The notes under the pieces were generated by a model. That model saw nothing but the letters and a program-made list of their open reading frames with translations. It searched no databases and was not told the DNA's origin. This document shows positions 12,616 through 25,800 of a stretch of DNA of 64,000 nucleotides, piece by piece. The stretch lies in the NCBI GenBank assembly GCA_026413225.1, contig CM048554.1, forward strand, positions 45,293,963 to 45,357,962, read 5' to 3'. Every line of letters begins with the position of its first letter. Position 1 is the first letter of the stretch. This DNA is from Otis tarda (taxonomy: Eukaryota > Chordata > Aves > Otidiformes > Otididae). The translations under genes were made by a program, and so were the position numbers.

Positions 12616-15600
12616 TGAGAAAGAACGCGTCCTCTCTGGTTTAACTTATTCTTGCACAGTGCTCCTCAGAATTTTCTTGTATCAACACTTTTCTTATCAG
12701 CACTATTTTACGTTGCTGATATGAAGTGATTGCAGATTTTAGCTGAGCTGACCTGAAAATGTTGCATTGCACTCTACCAGGGCTGCAGAAAGGTGGCTTA
12801 TTATTCACAAAGGGGCTGTACACTGCAGAGGGCTGATAAACAAAAGATCCACTGTTTCTGTCTTCTGCTTACAGTATCAGTAGCAACAGGCTGCACTGAT
12901 ACCTTCCCTGATAGCTCAGCCTTGCACAGAAAAACAGTGCCATTTGTGGCTGCAAATTCCAGCCTCTGCATGGAGTCCTCAGGGGCTCAGCACCTCCCAG
13001 GAGCTCAGTGGGAAATTCTTCCTGACAAGTGGAAAAGATCTGTCAGAGACGGCCTATTATACCTCTTAATCTTGCTTCACTTTATTCTCATCATTCTAAC
13101 AACCCCAAAGATACATAACATACAGCAGCTATCCAATTTTCTCTCCTTTCCACAAGGAAAGCCTGTGGTTACACCTGCATCATATCTGAACTGATCTTGG
13201 GAGTGGCCTGAAACCTGCAGAGCTCATCATGTCTTTGTGGCGTGGAGTTCAGGTTGCCTATGAGTTCTGCCTCCTCTGGCAAATGATGCTGACAACCATT
13301 TATGAAAGGCCCTTTCTGTACTGGGAGAACAGACTGGATACATGGAAGTGACCTGGTCAGGCAAGAGGAGTCCCTCTGCAGCCACGTATGCCCTTCAGTG
13401 CCTTGACATGCACAGATCAGCCCAGAATGCATACCAGAAGGTAAAAAATCTAGACAGTCCCCAACTATCTCCTGAAGTTCAGCCTGAAGGGTGAACATTG
13501 CCTGAAACAGAGAGCAGAGGTAGCCTCTGCTTCTCTCACTTCCAACAGGGAGAAGTACTGTGAGCGATGCTGAGCCTTTACAGCATTTCTCTAGTGAGGC
13601 AGGCAGGAGAGGAGTCTCTTGCAGACAAATCACCCTATGGCTGGTTCCACATCCACCTGCCAAAAGCAGCCACCTACCAAACCCTTCCGTGGTGCGAAAG
13701 GGGCCCATCTTCCCTACCTTACGGCTTTGATCAGTTGTAGTTAGGCACAGCAGGTGAGCTTTCAAACAGGAGGTGAGTGGGACCTAGTTAGAGCTCTATG
13801 ATACTCTCTTCATAGAAATGATTTCTGGTTTTAACAGATGATCGTGTACAGGTAGAAAACAGGATTGTCTAAGTGTATGGATCCCTCTTCATTGAAATCC
13901 CGGAAACATTCTTGCTTGAACTGTGTGCGAAAGAAACCTGGGATTAAAAAAAGGCCTCATGAGTAAAGAGGAGCAAGACAATAAGAGTTGTGTGTCTCAG
14001 CAAGACTGCCACAGAGAAGCCTCGACATGTGTGGAAGGTGAAAAAGAATAACAGGATGACTTCAGCATTGGCTTGCGATGGGCAAGGGAGGGCCCTTTTC
14101 ATCACAGTCTGGCAGAGAAATGTATAGCTTCAGAAGAGGGAGGAAGTACAGATCCTTACTTCAGAAATACAAATCCTTTTTTAATAAGTGACTGAAACTG
14201 TAGGCGTTCCTAAAGAAAGACAGCTTTCCTGATCCCGAGATCTTTAACTCTTTCCCTACCTGATGGAATGCTGCCATTGCTTTCACTTTCCTGCTTCGCT
14301 CAGTCTCCTGTGTGTTTTGAGGGGAGAGAGCAAGCAGTGTTACCTTACACAAAGAGGCCTCCAAAAGGTCAAAATTCAACACCAAGACCTGCACCAGAAA
14401 TAGCTGGAAGCCAGGGCTGTTGCAGAGTTCCCAGTGGCCACACGATCCCAGTCTGAGACATCAGCAGGGTAGGACTACTGCTTTTAAAGGAAAAGGCACC
14501 CACATTATCACTGAAAGGGATATTTTTTTTTTTTTTTTTTTCCCCCCTGAGGCTTAGGTTCCAGTAACAGATTGATCTTGCCTATCTGGAGCAATGCATC
14601 TAGTTGCTTAAGCCGTGTTTATAGTCCGTGAGGCTAAATAAGCTTGTCCAGAGGGCAATTCATCCCACCTATGTTAATTTGGGGAGCTGAGGGTGCTGAT
14701 GGTGGAAATAAGTGCCCCTGGGGAGGGCCTGCCTACTCCAGCTGACCACACAGAGAGCCCAGGCAACTTTCTGGGGCTGTTTTTTTTTGTCCATGGCAAA
14801 AGTCTGAGTAATGTAGTGCTGCCTATGTTTTTCATTTGGCTGACGCAGGGAAGGATTGAAAAATACATGAAAGAAGCTGTTACCTTGCTGTTCTCAAGCT
14901 GAAGCCTTGAACATTTACCAGGCATCACAAAATTGTAAGTAAGGGTCTACACCTTTGAATAAAGATAAGAAAAACACTTATAATTTAAATATGCCTGTGC
15001 TTGAACAATTGCTATCAGGATCTGAACACAAGACATGAAGTCAGTGTTTGCATGCTGTTTTGGGTCTGTTACTGCTAAAATTGTGATCAGGTTTAGAAGC
15101 TATAATAATTTACAGAGAATATGATACCCTTGAAAGTGATTTTGCAGCACAGATAATGAATCACCTAGTGCCATAATGCAAAATTTTCCACTCCCCTCTT
15201 TATGTTCTGTTCTGATATCTACCATCCAGTTTAAACAAAACAAATGGTTTTTGATTTACTTTGCGCAACAAAAGTCAAGGCTAATTCTCATAGAAATATT
15301 TAATTTTAGTATTGAGATAAGAGTGACCAATCCAGATTCTGACAGACAATTTTATCAATGCAGTCTAACACATAACTCTTGTTGCAGTGACACTCGCCCT
15401 GAATCGAAAGCAGGTATGCTAACAGAGATGAGAGATTTCCTGGCCTAATGCATCCCAGATGATCCCAGTCTGGCCACATTGCATATCTGTGCAATCTGAG
15501 TGATTGCAAGGCTGGCAACTGCGCCTTGCTCTTGGCTGCTTTTGTTGGAGGCAGTGGCTAGCCAAGGTGCTCAGCACCCTGCCAGGCTGGGTCCGCTGCA

Positions 15601-17930
15601 CTCTGGGATGGTGCAGAATTCTACTGAGAAGAAAGAGACTCACGAGAACAACTCTATTCTGTGCTTTTCCATCAGTGGATTGCTCTGTTGATTTTAGCAA
15701 AACTGTCCTTAGCATGTGTGTGTGGGAGGGCAGACAGTTGCTCTTTAAATGACCATACTTTGTGTAAAGCCAAATCCAGAGCAGTGATTTCTCTCTCGCT
15801 TCCCTCTTTTCAAATTTCTGGAGCATCACTGAGGAAAAAAAAAAAATATGCTTAAAGAAATTTGGAGTTTATGTGAAGGAGCAAATTTAAATAGGAAGCA
15901 AGTTAGCAGAAAGTTTCTTGATGAAACTTGAAACTATACTGAAACATTAGGTCTAATGTCCCAGAGCTGTTTTCCTGCTGTTCTCTTCATGATCCAATTT
16001 ATGAATTTACATGTGCCTAACAGGTATAACCCTGGCCTGGGAGGTATATTTTGGTTCAGGCTGCAAATCCTTCCCATGCCCTCTCCCTGCTTCTCCTACT
16101 CCCCATGGCAGCAGAAAATTTGAGACATGTTTGTAAGGGTGCTGTTTTCTTCCTTGGCCCATGTTGCTGGTTGGGTGACTCATAAGCCAAACATTGATAA
16201 TATCAGCTGGCAGTTATTTAAACCTGAGGTTTCACATTAAGGAGTAACAATAAGTACAAATCTAGCTGGTGAGAGACTGTTTGTAATACACGCGCATGTG
16301 TGTTAGAGCTGGAAAATCTTTAAGGATTGTTACCACAAAGCCCTATAACACGAAGTTATAAGGTCCTATATAGGGAGTCCATTCTACTGTGTCTGTCCGT
16401 TTTGATGATGTGGATGTGTACCTGCTTCTCAGGTACCCCCCCAAAAAACTGCAACTGTCCCTGGGCTCCACAGCGAGGACACCTATGGTCTTCCTTCCAC
16501 TTGTTAGTAACAGAGGATTGCTAGTCACTTAAAAGAGGAAGATATTGTGTGGTAGTTTAAAAAGACATTACTGTTGCGTAAGTAGAAGTAATTAGTTAAG
16601 CTGTACCTGGGAGTGTTTCCATGGATGGGACCCATTAGAGCATTCCTTGGGCATCCCAGAGACCATTCCAATAGGCAGGTTGAACCCATCCACCCACTTC
16701 CACAGGCTGAGAGAGGTTGCTAACATAGTTAGGGGTTGCTGCAGGACAGCTGGCCATGGTTCTCAGAAATGGCCAGATTTCATGGTCTTATTCTTTCAAA
16801 GCAGCAATATCAACTATGATGCTGTCAGAAATGTTTCAACTTAGAAAGTGTCCTGTTTTTTTCTCTTAAGGGAAAAAATGTTAGGGAAAAATCCCACACA
16901 GTTTTGGTTGTTTTTTTGTTTTTTTTTTTTTTGTGGATGGACAAGTGACTTAACATTTTCTGGCACCTCGCTTTTTTCCATAGCTTCTCTACTGTACTGA
17001 TGAAAGAACTGCCTTACTGCTGCTGATTATCTCTCTTTGGTGTTGCTGGTAATAACTGATACAGACTCCTGGGTGAGAAAGCTCTCACTGAGCCCTACGT
17101 TGCAGCAGTGAAACCCCAGTGAATATAAAAAGTAAGCCAGCGGCAGCTAGGAACTGTCTTAATTTTTGTCCTTTCCTGCAGTGGCGACAGGAAATGGAAG
17201 AGTCTCTGGGATACATCCTCACTCTTCCTCTTCTTACGTATAAGGCAAAGTCTGTTTCCAACAGTTGTCCACCCCCCACCTCTTCCTTGCCCTCAGGAGT
17301 TTAGATATGCATATTTTTCCTAGGGAAACCTGAGATCAATATAGCCTAGATTATATTAATATAGGTACCAAGACTGCTTACTTTAAATATTGAAGTACTT
17401 TTGACATTTACTTTCTGGTGTGTGTAGAAAAATCAATCCATAATACTTATGTTAATAATGCTACTGTGGACAAGCAAAAAGCAGAGTCTTCATATGAGGT
17501 GAGATTCTGCTTAGACAGTTTGGCAGATGTGTTAATGATAGATGGATGACTGCACTGATGTCATCCTCTTATTTTGACTCATTTTTGTTTGGTTTTGGGC
17601 AAAAGGAGGATCAAGAATATTTTTTTTTAATTGAGTTTTGGAAATTCTAGTTAGAAGTGTGGGATGGTATGGAGAGGAATGGCTGGGTCTTCTACATGTA
17701 GACCTTCTCCTGGGTTTGTGATTTGTTGGTCTATATCACTTGACAGAACTTATTTCATTGTGTTAGATTGTACTGAGTTGTATATTCATTCAGGAAAAGA
17801 GAGACTTTGATCACATCAACATGTATTACCTTTAGGCTTAATCTTTACTGGAGATATTAAACTGCTTAAAATACTGGAAACATTCGTGAACAGGGCATAT
17901 AAACACATTAAAATATCCTAGAACAATTTA
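12616..17930. other. Non-coding DNA including an unexplained 198-codon frame
   Basis: Mostly AT-rich with T-runs at 14522-14542 and 16910-16932. A minus-strand frame at 13169-13765 is open for 198 codons, the longest outside CR1 in this window. It starts at an ATG, but its composition is unremarkable and no motif, signal peptide or family is recognised. The region is somewhat GC-richer than its surroundings, which lengthens chance frames. Around 12970-13010 the phrase GGGGCTCAGCACCTCCCAGG resembles tails of old amniote repeats. Confidence 0.45.
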
Positions 17931-18080
17931 CAAATAGTTTAATTGGTGTTTAGAGTAGCTTACCTTTAGCACAATTAATTGCTAATTCAGCATTTGAAAC
18001 TAAACTAGTTAAGTGCCAGACTGGACATAGGAATTAATTTCAATCACATAATTTCCCATTATGTGCTCACAGTTCATCAA
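17931..18080. promoter_or_regulatory. Possible conserved element with homeodomain-type sites
   Basis: A 150-bp AT-rich stretch packs several homeodomain-type cores: ACAATTAATTGCTAATT at about 17970-17986 and GGAATTAATTTCAATCA at about 18031. The local texture (dense unique words, no low-complexity runs) resembles conserved vertebrate enhancers. Conservation cannot be assessed here, so this is a weak suggestion. Confidence 0.18.
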
Positions 18081-21000
18081 AGGCCTCATGAAAGATTTGT
18101 AATTCCCAGGAATAGGAAACTCTTAGAAAAAGCAGTGGATGAACATTGGAAATTGTAGGACAGAACTTAAACTTCAGCAGGTCTTGTTTATACAAGTCCA
18201 ATTCAGCTGATTCAGTTACAAACCATTCATTCCTGTTGTGTAAGCATGACCCAACTGAGATATGAAAGTGGAGTTATTTTTCTGAAACCCCATCCCACTG
18301 TACCTCACAGCTGCATCTTTTTGTCTTCCCATGTGGTTTTGGACCACCATAAATAGAAGCCATACAGACCTCCATCTCTAGTTGCTAGTTGTAACCTAGC
18401 AAAGTCTGTGAAGTGGTGCAGAATCCTGTGTGCAGCTGAATTGCCTGAATTCCTCTGTGTTACCTACTTTATATTGTAGGTAGTGTTTTCAGGTGTTTTT
18501 TCAGAAACTGATCCTGCTAGTGTCACCTTGCAGAAGAAAAAATCCACAACACTTGAAAGCAGACAAGTCTCTCATGAAAGTTCACTGTACCTTCTTTGAA
18601 AATTTTTAAGACTTTGGAGGAAAACCCCTTCCCAATGACTTCATAAAACTTTGCGGTCCTCAGTCTGCGTAATGATAGATAGAAGTGGGAAATGCTTTAA
18701 GCACCCGGAGGTCATCAAAGTTACTTATCCAAATAAAGATCAGTTGGCTGAGGTCTGTCACATGGGGTAAGTGATAAGAATAAGATGTTCAACCCAGGTG
18801 CTTTGAACAAGTTGTGCCTTCTTCCCCCTGCAGCATCAAATAGTTATGCTGTAACCGTCGCTTCCTCTTCCAAAGTGTTTTGTTCTGGTTTTGTGCAGTG
18901 TGCAATTGATAGGGCATTCTCTCTCAGTGGTGGAAAGGGAATTTTTTGTGTAACCCATGTTTACTTCATGGGAGCTAAGGTTGTGTACAAAGTTAGTTTC
19001 AATAGCAGCAGCATAAAGTATCAGTAGTGCATTCATACTGGATTTTAGTGATGCTGTGTCCAGGTAAGAAAAGGATTTCCCCAAACTGGGAGACGCTTTT
19101 CCCCACGATTTGTAAAAACTTAGTAACAGTTTTCTATTCACGTACAGCCTAGCATTCAAATACAGGAAAAGAGGAGGAGGAGTCAAGAGTACAGATACTA
19201 TATGTTCTTGTAGGCCTAATTTCTAAACCAAAGGAAACTGCAGATATTTGGATAAACAACTGATGAAATCTAAAGTTTCATTAATCTTTTCATTAATCTC
19301 TGTTTCTGTGCCTCTGTTGCAATTACCTTTGCATCCTCTTCTAAAACATGTCCATGTCTACTGTCTCCTTTTCGAGTGCTCCTTCTAACAGAAATGCCCT
19401 TAAGAAGTGAGTCAGTAAAATATTTTCAAAACACCCACTATCTCATGCTGTAAATACTATTCCTCAATGTCCATGCAGTGTTACTGAAGATAACTTGGTT
19501 TATTTCATTATTTCAAACACTTTTTCTTGATCTTTTATTGCAATTTCTCAGTAATCTGATTTTACAACTGTCCTAGCAAGCTCCTCATGTGAATTCCCTG
19601 TGCAATCAGTAATGAATGGTGATGATCTCTGCAGCAAAGCTTTCAAATTCTTTAGTGTTTTCTAATCATATTTAGTATTCAATTTTTCCTGCAAGTAAGA
19701 CACTGTCACTTCTTGCATTTACTACTACATGTCAGGAGTCACACAGAGCTTGGATAGCAAATAATATTGCTGCAAGGACTGCTCTTTTTCATTATTCCTG
19801 TTCTTGGATGGGAAGAGTCTTTCTGTGTGGCTTTGAGCCTCTTAAGTCACTTTTGTTTTCTTCATTGAAGGCCACTCCTGGAAAGCTTCCTGTTTGTTCT
19901 CCTGCCCAGGCTAGCAGGGATGCTAAAACAGGGGTGCAGCTGTTCATATGTTTAAATGGGCAAAAAGAGTTTCATTTTGAATAAAGCTAAATCCCCTCAA
20001 GGGCTGCTACTTCTCTGCTGAGACAATGTGTTATGTGAGCAGTAGACTTTCCCCAGGAATGGTTAGGACTTCCAAGTTAACAGTAGGGCTGTTGTGGTAC
20101 TGTGGGACCAGATTTGTAGCAGCCTCTGGACAGGCTCTCACTGGCCCCAGTGGGACCAGCTCCTTTTTCTGCTCCGGGAGCAGGGGGGGTAGGGGGTGTG
20201 TGTGAGGAGGAGAAGGAAAGGGCATGAGATCAAAGAGACAACAGGAGGAGACGTGTAGCACGTGACAACTGAACTTGGCCAAGTAACAGAAATGTGAACC
20301 AGAAGACTCTCCTAAACGCTCTGCCAATGTTGTTTACGTGGGTGGGAGGTCAGGTACAGGCTCAGTGTCCGTTCTCTACAAAGCGCTAGCATACATTTGC
20401 CCATTATAGTTAAATTAGAAAGGGAAGTTTAGGTTGCCCAAATCAGTGCTAAATGAACTCTGTAAGTGAGGAGTCAGGTGGGCAAGAATGACCTGGATGA
20501 AAAATGGGCTGGTTATTGATTGGGACATATGTATTGGGACACCAGTAAAGCAGAGTGTTACATAGAACAGTAGATGCCACCAAAAACATAAGAAGGAGTG
20601 CAGTTTTAGTAACAGAATACAACTGCATTGTGTTTAGCAGATGTCTGCTATAGTATTTATCCTGCCATCTGCAAGATTTGCTACCAACATAAAATCTGAG
20701 AAGAGATGAAAGGATGGTGCCAGTAAGTGCTCTTTTTAGTAAAGTAAGACTGGTACTGATTTCTTTACCTCTATTTAATGTAGTGTCCAAAACATACTGC
20801 ATGTCTTACAAGAAGATCTGAGGTAAAATAATAAATACAGCCTTTGAGCCTGAGATGTTAAAATCCTGTTGCTTCTGACCTTTTCTCACTCCTCAGTGTG
20901 CATGTTACACCACTGAAACACAATTTGACCAAGTCCTGTTCATGTAAGTGGAGTGACTTCTGTTGACTTGAGTAAATTTTCTGTAAGAGTGCACCTCATC

Positions 21001-22180
21001 ATGTTGTCTTCTAACATCTTTTTAACGTTAGCTTTTAAGGTCAGCTTCAGTAGCATTGCTTGACAAATGACAGGAACCAAGGCCTTATCCACCAACTTTT
21101 AAATATTCAGGTACCAATACTGAATGTTGACCGTGTTTTCTATCCTCTCATATTGCCTACAGTAATGCTGAGTGACTACTGTTATATTCCATCTGCAAGT
21201 GCTGTAGTTTCCTCCTAATGGTTCTTCTAGACTTTGAAATTATTTATTCAGATATGATCCATAGTAGATTACAGATCAGAAGTAGTCTGATTAAAATATT
21301 TGGCAGGACATGTTTGCTTGAAGATATGTTAAGAGACTAAAAGAATGATCTAGAAGAAAAGAAGTTACTGTAATGAGTAAAATATTTTTCTTCTTATGTG
21401 TTTCTAAGAACTTTTTCAAAATGATCTATTTCATCTCTTCAAAGATTTAAGGAATTACATAAACTCCTGGATATTTTCCCTTACAGCAAATCCTACAGTA
21501 CTGCCAAATGAATTCCAAATAAATTCTTCCTGGTTTTCTATATTTCATTGGGTACTGAAGTGATAGCTGTCATGCAGTGATACAGATCATTGCTTCAACC
21601 AGACAGTTTGGTCTCTGGCTAGCTTACCTCTAAGAGACATGCTGGCATGAAATGAAAACTGTAGCAAAAACATATAACATAGATTATGGAAGTTACTAAT
21701 AAATCAGTCTGTATCATTTTTCAGGTCTCAAAAACCCACATAAATTTAGGTTGCATGAAGGCCACCTAAATGTATAAAGGGCTCTGAGTTATCTCAAGGT
21801 ATATCTTATGTGCAGCTAAACTTGTGTTGCCTAGATTTGATGCAACAAACCTTGGAGCGTGTGGTCATAATTTAAAAGACTTCTGTAGTTCATCACGAAG
21901 CCAAGGCTTTGGCTGCATGTCTTCAGGTAACTGATTAGGTAGTATTTGTACACCTCTACAGAAAAATAACAGGTTTCTATAGAGAAATATGTAAATATTA
22001 GGTATTATGGTTATTAATTATGTTTTTCCAACTGAAGTAATCTGTTATATTGTTAAATTCACCGTTGAAGGTATTCATCAGACATTCCTGATCTATACTT
22101 GCAGGGTGCCCTCTTCCACAGTGTCTGAGGACTTAATATTTTTTAAAAGATCCTATGAAGCAGGAACACAGTGCTGTCCG
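18081..22180. other. Non-coding DNA, nothing recognised
   Basis: AT-rich sequence without a recognisable gene. A G-rich spot at 20183-20196 follows a 15-bp palindrome. Near 20940-20995 and 21735-21790 there are phrases resembling degraded amniote-wide repeats (for example AAATTTAGGTTGCATG...CACCTAAATG), too weak to annotate separately. Short frames here overlap on both strands. Confidence 0.5.
20169..20196 (+). other. Palindrome followed by G-runs (G7-TA-G5)
   Basis: CTGCTCC-G-GGAGCAG forms a perfect 7-bp inverted repeat at 20169-20183. Runs of seven and five G follow at 20183-20189 and 20192-20196, with further GTGTGTGTGAGGAGG downstream. Together they could form a hairpin or, with the downstream GG pairs, a weak G-quadruplex. 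Function is unknown. Confidence 0.5.
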
Positions 22181-22815
22181 CATTTAACGAGAAGAACTGA
22201 GAGTCTCAATGCCGCCCTGAGACTTAACTCTTAACCTCATGTGAGTGAGCACGCATGCTAACCCTGCTGCAGCGCCGTGCTCACTGTGCATTGCTGTGCC
22301 GTAGGCTGCCAGAGGGGTGCCTGGAGCCATCCTGGGGTCGCTGCACTGTGCCCTGCTGGGTGGTAGGTGAATTGCCTGTGGTTGCGTGGGAGCTTGAGGG
22401 GCACCAGGTTTTCTAATGCTTGTGGGGAAGTTTTGGCCCATCTGTCTTCTAAGATGCTGCATAGAGTGAACACAGAATTAATCTGGGCATCCACAGTACC
22501 TGGGGGAGAGTCTGCCATATCATGAAAGGCTTACAAAATTGGGTTTCATTCTGGCTTGCAGCAAGGTTGGGACAACCCAGGGCTTTATGAGCTGCCTGCC
22601 CCCATGGGCTAAGAGGGGCAGGAGCGTCTGCTGTCCTGCCCCAGCTGCTGGTGGCTTTCCAGGGAGTGACACTCCTGTCAGTGCCACTGTTGTGCCCTCA
22701 CCTTGCCCTGGGCTGGCTTCCTCAGGAAGGCAGCACCCGGCTCTCCGCAGCTGTCATGCCTGCCTCCTGGAACGAGGCCTCTCTCTTCTATCTCAACAGA
22801 TCTTGGTTTAATTTG
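22181..22815. other. GC-richer block with overlapping open frames on both strands
   Basis: This block is clearly richer in G+C than its flanks. It carries overlapping open frames: minus strand 22184-22462 (92 codons) and 22258-22518 (86 codons), and plus strand 22539-22811 (90 codons). Frames open in both directions at similar length point to composition rather than coding. No domain is recognised. It may be a lncRNA exon, an old GC-rich repeat or an exapted element. Confidence 0.4.
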
Positions 22816-25800
22816 GGTGGTGAGTGTTTACAGGTTATACCCACTACTTAATAATGCTTCTGTGGCAGCTGTTTTGTCCACCTATCATCATGATGTAAAT
22901 ATTTTCACCCAAAGATCCTTGGATACCTACTAATATGGTACACTTTCTCATGTGTTTGCTAATTGCTATTTATTTGCCAGAGAAACTTACTGAAATCATA
23001 ATGTATAATTTTTCCACTCTACTTCTGTTTCACGGTAATGTTTAATCTGCTACTTGAAACAGCTTTTTCATTCTTTTCACTATAATAAATTGCTGAACTG
23101 AAAGAAATGGAACTAAGCTCCTTTAGCTTAAATTCGCTGAGCTTTTGTTTTGAGGTTTAACAGTGACTCTTGGCTTGTTTTTTATTTGTCCTGAAACCTT
23201 GCCCCTCCTGTCTCCCCCTTTTCATGCCAATAAAAGGTAACCAGAGACAGCTGGGGGCTCTCATTCTTACCTCCCTTGAACGGGAGTGTCTTCTGAATGC
23301 CTCTTTCATGTACCTGCACAGACCCCGCTCTGCTAACCACTGCAGCCGAGGTTCTCAAAGGTTGAATGGGTTTTCATTGCCTGCATTTTTGGTCTGAAGC
23401 AGACTGAGAGAAATGAGTGTTAAGTAAACGTGGTGGCAGCCCTGCCAACGTCAGCATTCCAGCCCACCGTGTCGCTCCGGACTGGGACACCCCGGCACAG
23501 GCTTCTGCACATCCAGCTGTTGGGGGGTTGTTTCACTTGTTAGCAGTTGAAAAGGAGAGGGATGTGAGGGAAAGCAAAGAGTGGCGAGTCTGGTTTTTAT
23601 GAGGCTGTTTATTCTTTCTATAACAAGTGTGTGGTGCCTTATTGATGTTGAATGGGAATTTAAAACAGTGATAAAGTAGAACTGTAAACTTACCAAATCT
23701 GTTTTCAGCTGCCTTTGTTCTGTACCTCTAAGCATCTGCAGAAAATGTGTTCAACAGCACTCAAACACTTCTGTGAAATAATGTGTGATCTTATTCAGCA
23801 CCTTCTGCAACGAACTGATCACTCTGCTGCAGCTGATTGAAGTCAATAGAAAATGAAGGTGTCTGTCTGTTTTTCCATACCAGGCCTTTTGCATGGGAAG
23901 TCAGTGTTTGCAGGCTTGTAAGTGAAAACAGAGTTTTATTTTCTGTTTTCTGTCATGAGCATTTTACAAATACTCTGATGTGGTTTAAAGATCAAAATTT
24001 AAGAAACACAGGCACTTGGTAATAGAGGTTTTTGGATTTGGTGTTTTATTAGGGCAAACTCTGAACATCCTAATGCTCAGCTTATACTGGAAGTTATACA
24101 TGGAAGGATTGTGCATTCATAATGTGCTAATAACAAAGTCGGAGTATTGTCTGTTGCAGCAGGCAAAAGAACCTGAACTGCATGAATTAGGGCTTTGTTT
24201 CCACACACATCTAGGCATTGTGCAGACAGGAAAGTTTCCCCCTTCTTCCAAAATAACCCTATTCCTTTCCGCACGTAGGCACTCTTATATCAGTTCAAGA
24301 CCTTCCCAAGTGAAGACAATTTTGTTCAGGAATGACAGTGTGGCTCAAGAAGTTATCTTGCTGTAAATGTAGCATAGGGTATGCAGATCTATCCACCTTA
24401 TTTTCTTCCAGTTGCTCCCCTGTGAGCTAGAGAGTTTACTCCTGTCCCAGCTGCTTGTTCGAGATCTTTTGCTTGGTGGTACCATTCCCTTAGCTCTGCC
24501 ATGTAGCTACTTGGACAATACTCCTCTTCCTCTTTCACTCTCACTGAGTTGGTGGCTGTAGCTGCATTGAGGGCATCTTGAGGCATGTCAGCATTGTCTA
24601 GTTAAGGTACCTAATGTGGATGTACTAATGATTGCTAGAGTAGTGCTGTGGTGGTGTTAGTGTTGACTTCTTAGACTTGTACGTGTGATGTTGGGAAGAA
24701 AATGATCAGTAAAAAGGCTTGTGACTAGGTCATCAGTGCAGATGTAACCGTAGAAATGGGAGCTGGGAAGAGTTACTAACATAATATATAGCATATGTTG
24801 TTCTGCAGCAGTCCTGTGCCACCCATCACCTATGGCAGACACTGCAGAACAGTCCTGCAGTGGAGATGGGCAGGAGGGCTGGCTGAGCAGAGAGCTGCAG
24901 GCAGGCTGCATCAGCCTCACTAAAGCCAACCTGTGCAGCACCACTGCTTCTGGGACCCAGAGTCCAGCTGCGTGCTGGTGGACTTCTGGGTGCTCAAAAA
25001 CATGAGCTAAAGTAACTAACCCTAATAACTTTCAACTATGAGTTCCCACAGCTTCTGAAGTCATGTTTGCAGAAATGAGTCCTTAGAGCTGCTGGTCTTC
25101 AACTGTTGGTCTCAGAGGAAGATTTACATGTTGACTTAATAGTGACTACTGATGAAAAATGCTTCAACTTCTTGGAAACTGGATGGAAAGCATTTTCAGA
25201 AAGGTAGTTTTTCTTTATGCTCAGAACCAGGCCTGATGCACCTTAGATTTAAGGTAATGAGAGTCAAAGATTCGTGCTCTCTTTCCCCCTTTTTTTTTTT
25301 ATTGTTGCAAGTACTTGTTACCATGTCATTGAGATTTTTTGGTTTTTTTAACTCCTAATTGATGGTGCTGGTTATTTGAATAGTAATTATTTTCCATTTT
25401 GTACATAGTTTATTGAAATGAACTGCCATCGGTGCACCCTGATCAAAGCAAAGAGCATGAAATCCCACGTGTTGCACTTTTGAGAGCATCAACAATGAAG
25501 CTAACCTTTCACCCTTGACTTTCTTTTAACCCTAATTTTGAAAGACAGTAGCAAACAATTCAGCTAACTTCCTAAGTGAAAGAATATTCAAACTAGCTCG
25601 ATTGTGATGCAATGTCGCTTTCAAGTGAATGGAAGATCTGAGAGTAATGCATACAAATACAGAGGCTGGGTAAGTTCATTACTTCGGAGTTTCTAGCGTG
25701 GCAATAGCAGTGAAATGGTTAAAAGGTTGGCTTTAAAGTGGTCACAGTTAGGCTTCAAAGTTAACACCCCACCCCACTGAGATGAATGGGAGCAGTTGAC

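Noticed and set aside
22184-22851. Cluster of 66-92 codon frames on both strands
   Set aside because: The open frames follow from high GC content. None is longer than expected and none resembles a known protein.
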